DNA of 64,000 bases, taken from NCBI GenBank assembly GCA_034409055.1, contig DAOUMU010000384.1, positions 1 through 64,000 on the forward strand, given 5' to 3'. The stretch's first letter is position 1. The number at the start of each line of letters is the position of its first letter. A model generated the notes under the pieces. The model was not told the origin of the DNA. It searched no databases and saw only the letters and a list, made by a program, of their open reading frames with translations. Made by a program: the position numbers and the translations under genes. This stretch comes from DAOUMU01 sp034409055. Its GTDB lineage: Bacteria > Chloroflexota > Anaerolineae > 4572-78 > J111. Shown here in pieces: positions 59,001 to 64,000 of this stretch.

Positions 59001-62000
59001 TCGGGGTGGCGCTATCGCTCCAGCACCTGTTTGAAGCCCCTATTCTGGCTGACCAGGCCGGGCTGTTGGCCGCCTGGCACACACCTGGAGACACCCTGTC
59101 TGAAATGTCTATTACCCGTATGGGCACAGGCATCCGGTCCCAAACCAGGCCCGACAGCATCCCCCTCTCGTTTGCCCAGCAACGTCTCTGGTTTCTGAAC
59201 CAATTGCAGCCTGATAATCCGGCCTATAACATCCCCCTGGCCATTCGCCTGACCGGCTCACTCGACATAACCGCCCTGAGCAACAGCCTGGCTGAAATTG
59301 TGCGCCGTCACGAGAGCTTGCGGACGACCTTTCCCACCATAGAGGGGCAGGCCGGGCAACGTATTGCTCCTCCTGCAAGCGATCAATTTACGGTTGAGGA
59401 TTTGCTGCTGGTCGATTTACGTGCTCTGCCAGAGAACGAGCGTGAGATTGAGGTGAGAAAACTCATCAACACCGAGGCCAAGCGTCACTTCGATTTGGTT
59501 CACGGACCGCTCTTTTACGCCACCCTCCTCTTCTTAAATGATGGCCAAAACGGGGAATATATACTGCTCTTAAACATGCACCACATTATCTCTGATCGCT
59601 GGTCAATACGGCTCTTTTTTCAAGAATTGAGTGCGCTCTATCAGGGTTTTACTACGGGCCAGCCTGTCTCACTGCCGGACTTACCCATCCAGTACGCCGA
59701 CTTTGCCCTCTGGCAGCGGCGGCAGTGGCTGGCCGGAGGGCAGGAAAATGGCCCTTTCCCCCTTCAGCATCAATTGGACTACTGGCGACAGCAGCTTGAG
59801 GATCTCCCCACATTATCACTGCCCACAGACCGGCCCCGTCCCCCCAGCCAAACCTTTCGGGGGACAACTTGTACCTTCACCCTCCCCCCCTCCCTGGCCG
59901 AGTCGCTGCGAAGCTTAAGCCAGCAAGAGGGGGGCACTCTATTTATGACCTTGTTGGCCGCTTTTCAAGTCCTCCTGTATCGCTACACTGGTCAAACAGA
60001 CATTCCCGTTGGCTCACCGATTGCCAATCGCCACCGCAGCGAGATTGAGAATCTGATTGGTTTTTTTGTCAATACCCTGGTGTTGCGCACTGACCTGTCC
60101 GGTAACCCTACTTTTCGGACCTTGTTGGGGCAGGTGCGCCAGGTTGCCCTGGACGCTTACGCCCATCAAGACCTGCCCTTTGACCAACTGGTGGAGGTGC
60201 TTCAGCCAGAACGTGATCCCAGCCGGCAGCCGTTATTCCAGGTGATGTTCAATCTGCAAAATGAACCGCCCTTACAACGGCTGACGTTACCCGGCCTGAC
60301 CGCAACCTGGCTGGCGGTTGACAGTGACGCGGCCCAATTTGACCTGTCCCTGGATTTGATTGAAGAGTCCCAGGGGTTGAGTGGCGCCTTTGAATACAAC
60401 ACCGACCTGTTCGACCCGCCCACCATCGCCCGACTGGCCGGACATTTTCAAACCCTGCTGGCCGGTATTGTGGCCAACCCGGACCAATGTTTGTCAGACT
60501 TACCCCTGTTGACGGAGGCCGAACAGCATCAAATGCTCGTCGAGTGGAACGGCCTGGCCCGGCAATCTCCCTACGCCCAGGGCAAGTTAGCAACTTACCC
60601 TACCACATCCCATCGTTGCCTACACCACCTATTTGAAGCCCAGGTCGAACGAACGCCCGATGCAGTCGCAGTTATTATTTTCCCCGAGGCGAGTCAAAAT
60701 CACTCCACCCCACGGAGCAAGGGCACACAAGCACAATCCGCAACCCATAGGGCAAGTGTCCGCAATCCGCAACCCATAGAGCAAGTGCCCGCAATCCAAC
60801 TGACCTACCGGGAGTTGAATCAACGGGCCAACCAACTGGCTCACTATCTGCAAAAGTTGGGGGTCGGACCGGATGTACGGGTGGGCCTGTGCCTGGAACG
60901 TTCCCTGGAGATGGTGGTGGGGCTGTTGGGTATCCTCAAAGCGGGGGGAGCTTACGTGCCCCTGGACCCGGACTATCCCCAGGAGCGACTGGCCTTTATG
61001 TTAGCCCATACCCAGGCCCCTGTCCTGCTAACCCAGCAGAAGATTTACGATTTACGACACTTGCCCTGTGGGTTGACGATTGACGACACTTGCCCTGTGG
61101 GTTTTTTACCAGATGAAGGCAAAGTGCCAGAAATCCAAAATCTAAAATCCGAAATCCGAAACCCGAAATCTAAAATCCAAAATCCCACCCTGGTTTGTCT
61201 TGATACCGATTGGGCGGTCATCGCCCAGGAGCCTACGGAAAATCCAACCAGTGAGGTCACACCTGATAACCTGGCCTACGTAATGTATACCTCCGGCTCA
61301 ACCGGCACCCCCAAAGGAGTGATGATCGAGCATCATTCTTTGGTCTGGTATGCCAAAACCGCTGCGGACCAGTACAGTTTAACAGCCAACGACCGGGTTT
61401 TACAGTTTGCTTCCATCAGTTTTGATATTAGCGTTGAGGAAATCTATCCCTGTCTCACCTGTGGGGCCACGTTGGTGTTGCGTACAGAGGAGATGTCCGG
61501 GGCTGTTCCCGATTTTCTGGAAGCATGCCAACAATGGGGTATCACCACCCTCTTTCTCCCTACAGCCTTCTGGCATGAACTGGCGACCGGCCTGGCCAAC
61601 GAACCGTGGCGACTGCCTACATCCTTACGCCTGGTCAGTTTTGGCGGCGAAAAAGTGTTACCGGAACGCGTGGCGGCCTGGCGGCAAGCCATCGGCAACC
61701 GGGTACAGTTGATGAACGGCTACGGCCCCACCGAAACGACCGTCGTGGCCACCCTCTGCCAATTGACAGAGACAGCCGGGGCCACCACAACCTGGCAAGC
61801 CTCGTCGATTGGCCGGGTTATTCCGGGCGCGCAGGTATACATCCTGGATCAAAATCTGCAACCGGTGCCCATCGGCATCCCCGGCGAGTTGTATATCGGC
61901 GGAGAGGGTGTGGCGCGTGGTTACCTCAATCAGCCTGATCTAACCGCAGAAACGTTTATCCCAAACCCCTTCGGAAGGATGAAGGACATCCTTTACAAAA

Positions 62001-64000
62001 CCGGCGATATGGTCCGCTACCGAGCGGACGGCAGCATTGAATATCTGGGCCGGGTTGATCAGCAAATCAAGCTTCGGGGTTTCCGGGTGGAGTTGGCCGA
62101 GATTGAAGCTACCATCGCCCAACACCCCCTGGTGCGTGAAGCCGCCGTTATTGCTCAGCCGGACAAACCGGGCCACAAACGTCTCGTGGCATACATCGTT
62201 TCGGCCCAACCACCCCCTTCTTTAACCCAACCCTCCCCCCCTACGGCTTACTCCTTACTGCCTACTCCTGATTTCAAGCGTGAACTTTATCAATTTTTAA
62301 AAGGCAAATTGCCCAGTTATATGCTTCCGACCACTTTTGTACCGCTGGCGGCACTCCCGCTAACCCCGAACGGAAAGGTGGACCGTCGTGTCCTCCCTCC
62401 GGTCGACCTGCCTGAATCTGAACCGGCGGAGGATTTTGTGCCCCCCCATAACCGGGTCGAGGAGATTCTGGCCGAGCTTTGGCGCCAGATTCTTGGCCTT
62501 GAGAGAGTGGGCGTCTATGACAATTTCTTCGAGCTGGGTGGGGACTCCATTCTCAGTATTCAGATTATCGCCAGGGCTAATCAGGCCGGCTTGCGTCTCA
62601 CCCCCCGCCAAATTTTTGAGCACCAGACGATTGCCGGGTTGGCAGAGGTGATCGATACCGTCCCTGTAGCCGAGGCTGAACAGGGGGTGGTGACAGGTCC
62701 GGTGCCCCTGACCCCGATTCAATGTTGGTTTTTTGAACAGGGCGAAGCTCTCTCTTGGGAAGAGTTGTCCGCCCTGCACCATTGGAATATGTCGCTGATG
62801 TTTGAAATCGAACCGGCCCCCGATCCAACCTTATTAGAGCAGGCTATCCACCATCTCAGCCAACACCACGACGCCCTCCGTCTCCGTTTTTGGCCTAACG
62901 GCCCAGAATCGAGTTGGCAACAATTTAACGCCGGTCTTGACCAGGACGCTCATCCGGTCTCTCTGTCCGAAACCGATCTGTCGGCCTTACCCCCGACGGA
63001 GCAAGAGGCTGCCATTCAGACGAGGGCCACGGCACTCCAGGCCGGTTTGAATTTGTCCACGGGGCCCTTGCTGCGGGCCGCCCTGTTTAACCTCGGTCTA
63101 CAAAAGCCGGCCCGCCTGCTCATCGTGGTTCACCATCTGGCGGTTGACGGCGTCTCCTGGCGCATCTTTGTGGAGGATTTACAGACCGTTTACCGGCAAC
63201 TGAGCCGGGGTGAGCCGGTTCGGCTGCCCCCTAAAACCACCTCCTTCAAACGGTGGGCTGAACAGTTAACCAAATACGCTCAGTCTGAGCCACTGCGGGC
63301 TGAGGCTACCTACTGGCTGCGTAAACCGCCCCCCCACCTGGCCTGTTTGCCGGTAGATTATCCCGAACAGATTGAGAGCACAACCCACCAATCTACTCTA
63401 GCCCAAAATACCGAAGCATCGGCTCGGGTCGTGTCGGTATCGCTTGACGTTGAGGCTACCCGGACCTTGCTGTACAAAGTGCCGGCCACTTATCACACGC
63501 AGATTAACGAGATATTGCTGACCGCTCTGGCCCAAACCCTGGTCCGGTGGGTGGCACGAGAAACGGATAGTCAGGGGAATGCTTCAACGACTTTATTGAT
63601 CGACCTGGAGGGACACGGCCGGGAGGAGATTGGGCCTGGCCTGGACCTATCCCGTACAATCGGCTGGTTTACCACCCTCTTTCCCGTATCCCTGACCTTG
63701 AACAGGAACACCTCACCAGAGCCGGCCATCCAATCAGTTAAGGAGACCCTCCGCCGTATCCCCCAGCGGGGTATTGGCTACGGCCTATTACGATATTTGA
63801 GCCGCGATGCAGATATTGTGGCCAAGTTGCAAGCCTTACCTCAGGCCGAAGTCAGTTTTAACTACCTGGGTCAATTTGAGCCAGGGCAGATTTCAGATTC
63901 CTTCCATCCACTACCTATGTCCACTGTTCGTTCCCTGGCCGGGCCGGTCCGCAGTCCGCTCAACCGCCGTAGTCACTTGTTAGAAGTGGATAGCTACGTG
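56048..64000 (+). CDS. Nonribosomal peptide synthetase, FkbH/FkbM-PCP-C-A-PCP-E (3' end beyond the window)
   Basis: An open frame of 2651 codons without stop up to the window edge. Residues 1-128 are the N-terminal part of an FkbH-like domain (FAPYNQVFQQLLDP). Residues about 129-355 are an FkbM methyltransferase (VVDVGANIGLFTL). Residues about 390-815 are the FkbH HAD domain (LDCDQTLWGGV, nucleophile Asp504; LPYHSTPRN). PCP1 has Ser971 in LGGDSLL. The C domain (about 1035-1500) has HHIISDR. The A domain (about 1523-2115) has YTSGSTGTPKG, FDISVEEI, NGYGPTETT and NGKVDRR. PCP2 has Ser2167. An epimerization domain (about 2218 to the edge) shows HHLAVDGVSW, IGWFTTLFPVSL, GIGYGLL and FNYLGQF. It loads a glyceryl-like starter, condenses it with one amino acid, and inverts that residue. 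Repeats are read in frame at 58517, 60580, 60685-60790 and 61040-61195. Confidence 0.93.
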   Translation, partial: MPEQKIVITATFTTEPIEESLTFWLQTLDLPYTVEFAPYNQVFQQLLDPASLLSQNQSGLNVLLVRFEDWLCGHKGLRLNVDPSEKEHLLAGHVRYKLPDHTEIAHLNQYETDYVYQEIFVDQAYLKHGITLNDGDCVVDVGANIGLFTLFVQQKCPHATVYAFEPSPPVYEILQTNARLYGAQVKTFNYGLSNETKKAQFTFYRHSSVFSSYYADAAQDEHAVKAVIRNMLRQQNGALDPAALDKFTAELLAGRLESETFVCQLKTLSSIITEQGIDQIDLLKIDVEKSELDILQGIEAEHWSIIKQIVMEVHDQAGSLVTQITRLLQCRGFEVVVDEEVLLQNSGLYNLYATRRKGKDEGERLIPIRAQEDEVSLSPHPSTAYERDLVLALKAAVARSAAPYLLCLCPPSPATMADPTLMDQFKRMVDRTAAELAEVGSVYVIEPAELSATYPVSPEAMYDAYGDKLGHVPFTPTFFTALGTMLARKIYTFQNPSLKVIVLDCDQTLWGGVCAEDGPLGVNVDDPWQALQSFMMAQAVAGRLICLCSKNQAVDVWAVFAQRPEMPLRPEHIVASRINWLPKSENLKSLAQELQLGLDSFVFIDDNPLECVEVQANCPEVLALPLPAEPDRILQFLTHLWVFDKLQITEVDRQRTVLYRQNQQREQLRTESLTLADFLTKLELKVQISPMTFSQLPRVAQLTQRVNQFNATTMRRSESEIQQGWQNGAFESLVVEVSDRFGDYGLVGVIFFTTDSDILKVDTFLLSCRALGRGVEHQMLARLGRTAVERGLSRVDLPYHSTPRNQPILDFLTETGQNCQEPFMSFREAQRRGISVDDGFCFQFPVEVAAALTFKPKTTKPVSVTPPKAHQGETSPNNQPAKISAGRAGASLKSRTWQSTLLTRIATELYTVEQIHTAVETHQRHSRSESDSTFVPARTPTEELLVTLWADILKLDRVDIRDNFFELGGDSLLATQLASRIQQSFGVALSLQHLFEAPILADQAGLLAAWHTPGDTLSEMSITRMGTGIRSQTRPDSIPLSFAQQRLWFLNQLQPDNPAYNIPLAIRLTGSLDITALSNSLAEIVRRHESLRTTFPTIEGQAGQRIAPPASDQFTVEDLLLVDLRALPENEREIEVRKLINTEAKRHFDLVHGPLFYATLLFLNDGQNGEYILLLNMHHIISDRWSIRLFFQELSALYQGFTTGQPVSLPDLPIQYADFALWQRRQWLAGGQENGPFPLQHQLDYWRQQLEDLPTLSLPTDRPRPPSQTFRGTTCTFTLPPSLAESLRSLSQQEGGTLFMTLLAAFQVLLYRYTGQTDIPVGSPIANRHRSEIENLIGFFVNTLVLRTDLSGNPTFRTLLGQVRQVALDAYAHQDLPFDQLVEVLQPERDPSRQPLFQVMFNLQNEPPLQRLTLPGLTATWLAVDSDAAQFDLSLDLIEESQGLSGAFEYNTDLFDPPTIARLAGHFQTLLAGIVANPDQCLSDLPLLTEAEQHQMLVEWNGLARQSPYAQGKLATYPTTSHRCLHHLFEAQVERTPDAVAVIIFPEASQNHSTPRSKGTQAQSATHRASVRNPQPIEQVPAIQLTYRELNQRANQLAHYLQKLGVGPDVRVGLCLERSLEMVVGLLGILKAGGAYVPLDPDYPQERLAFMLAHTQAPVLLTQQKIYDLRHLPCGLTIDDTCPVGFLPDEGKVPEIQNLKSEIRNPKSKIQNPTLVCLDTDWAVIAQEPTENPTSEVTPDNLAYVMYTSGSTGTPKGVMIEHHSLVWYAKTAADQYSLTANDRVLQFASISFDISVEEIYPCLTCGATLVLRTEEMSGAVPDFLEACQQWGITTLFLPTAFWHELATGLANEPWRLPTSLRLVSFGGEKVLPERVAAWRQAIGNRVQLMNGYGPTETTVVATLCQLTETAGATTTWQASSIGRVIPGAQVYILDQNLQPVPIGIPGELYIGGEGVARGYLNQPDLTAETFIPNPFGRMKDILYKTGDMVRYRADGSIEYLGRVDQQIKLRGFRVELAEIEATIAQHPLVREAAVIAQPDKPGHKRLVAYIVSAQPPPSLTQPSPPTAYSLLPTPDFKRELYQFLKGKLPSYMLPTTFVPLAALPLTPNGKVDRRVLPPVDLPESEPAEDFVPPHNRVEEILAELWRQILGLERVGVYDNFFELGGDSILSIQIIARANQAGLRLTPRQIFEHQTIAGLAEVIDTVPVAEAEQGVVTGPVPLTPIQCWFFEQGEALSWEELSALHHWNMSLMFEIEPAPDPTLLEQAIHHLSQHHDALRLRFWPNGPESSWQQFNAGLDQDAHPVSLSETDLSALPPTEQEAAIQTRATALQAGLNLSTGPLLRAALFNLGLQKPARLLIVVHHLAVDGVSWRIFVEDLQTVYRQLSRGEPVRLPPKTTSFKRWAEQLTKYAQSEPLRAEATYWLRKPPPHLACLPVDYPEQIESTTHQSTLAQNTEASARVVSVSLDVEATRTLLYKVPATYHTQINEILLTALAQTLVRWVARETDSQGNASTTLLIDLEGHGREEIGPGLDLSRTIGWFTTLFPVSLTLNRNTSPEPAIQSVKETLRRIPQRGIGYGLLRYLSRDADIVAKLQALPQAEVSFNYLGQFEPGQISDSFHPLPMSTVRSLAGPVRSPLNRRSHLLEVDSYV
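58517..58552 (+). repeat. R3-type repeat read in frame inside the NRPS
   Basis: ATGTCATTCCGAGAAGCGCA and CGACGAGGAATCTCCG are read as MSFREAQRRGIS, just after the FkbH catalytic part. The same sequence family is intergenic at 41337-41477 and in the kinase at 46900-46942. Confidence 0.75.
60685..60790 (+). repeat. Tandem repeat insertion in the NRPS A domain
   Basis: Two copies of a unit with CCGCAACCCATAG and GCAAGTGCCCGC, read as about 35 residues between VAVIIFPE and LTYRELNQRANQ, which are adjacent in normal A domains. Confidence 0.75.
61040..61195 (+). repeat. AT-rich repeat insertion (R5) in the NRPS A domain
   Basis: Two copies of GACACTTGCCCTGTGGGTT followed by several AATCCAAAATC-type units, read as roughly 50 residues between LLTQQK and LVCLDTDW. 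R5-type sequence is also found before 14591. Confidence 0.75.

Noticed and set aside
1..64000. tRNA, rRNA and tmRNA genes.
   Set aside because: No cloverleaf with T-loop GGTTCGAATCC and no rRNA segment was recognised by reading; a covariance-model scan would be decisive.

Overview
The window looks like a chromosomal segment of a Chloroflexota bacterium, probably Anaerolineae-like. This is inferred from gene content: paired MoxR/DUF58 and DUF4129/DUF4350 genes, a nucleotide-transporter-like/HEAT/cyclic-nucleotide-domain fusion, TPTPEP-rich surface glycosidases, a Uma2 nuclease, a remnant ending in YLPLIWK, and many small palindromic repeats. GC looks moderate, a little above half. I saw no rRNA, tRNA or CRISPR array. 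UGA is an ordinary stop in many genes here.

Layout. 1-5.7 kb: a lone aldehyde ferredoxin oxidoreductase N-terminal domain (minus), then a cobalamin riboswitch with terminator that controls a corrinoid methyl-transfer operon: corrinoid protein, UroD-family methyltransferase, ASKHA/2Fe-2S reactivase (with an apparent frameshift) and a MetH-activation-domain protein. 6-9.8 kb: nitrilase, Uma2 nuclease, PflX-like radical SAM protein and a HepT/MntA pair. 10.2-19.5 kb: membrane protein, DUF4129, DUF4350, MoxR (split by an in-frame stop), DUF58, an epimerase, SpoIIM and RDD genes. 19.6-21.6 kb: prfA and prmC. 22.2-29.4 kb: two membrane-anchored clan-A glycosidases and a large multi-span membrane protein. 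29.5-32.3 kb: pentapeptide-repeat protein, response regulator, orphan YgiT-type zinc finger, a truncated HsdS and a REP-associated transposase with its palindromes. 32.4-38.7 kb (minus): clpC, two glycosyltransferases, a Sua5/TsaC protein and a HAD phosphatase. 39-43.3 kb: an NAD-binding protein, then a thiol-redox operon, a PNPOx-like protein and ubiX. 43.3-48 kb (minus): TPR remnant, ABC-2 transporter bracketed by inverted repeats, and a Ser/Thr kinase. 48.1-64 kb: phosphopantetheinyl transferase, multidomain lipoprotein, transporter/HEAT/CNBD fusion, and an NRPS that runs off the right edge.

The most interesting locus is the thiol-redox operon at 40.0-41.8 kb. It has a good sigma-70-like promoter with a CsoR/CstR-type operator at its start site, then trxA, then a membrane-anchored thioredoxin in which an in-frame UGA sits exactly at the first cysteine of CxxC. 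A hairpin that fits the bacterial SECIS pattern follows, so this is a candidate selenoprotein. An FmdB-type zinc ribbon and a CsoR/CstR-family repressor complete the group. A MITE has inserted at the end of the candidate selenoprotein gene and supplies its present stop codon.

The second is the NRPS. Its loading region is an FkbH-like glyceryl-transfer domain interrupted by an FkbM methyltransferase, followed by PCP-C-A-PCP-E. A phosphopantetheinyl transferase lies 7 kb upstream.

The third theme is repeats. Two MITE families are supported by exact target-site duplications (7 bp in three copies, 8 bp in two). They have constant ends but different internal palindromes. The same palindromes and related repeats also occur alone, form stop codons, and are read in frame inside a kinase, a membrane protein and the NRPS.
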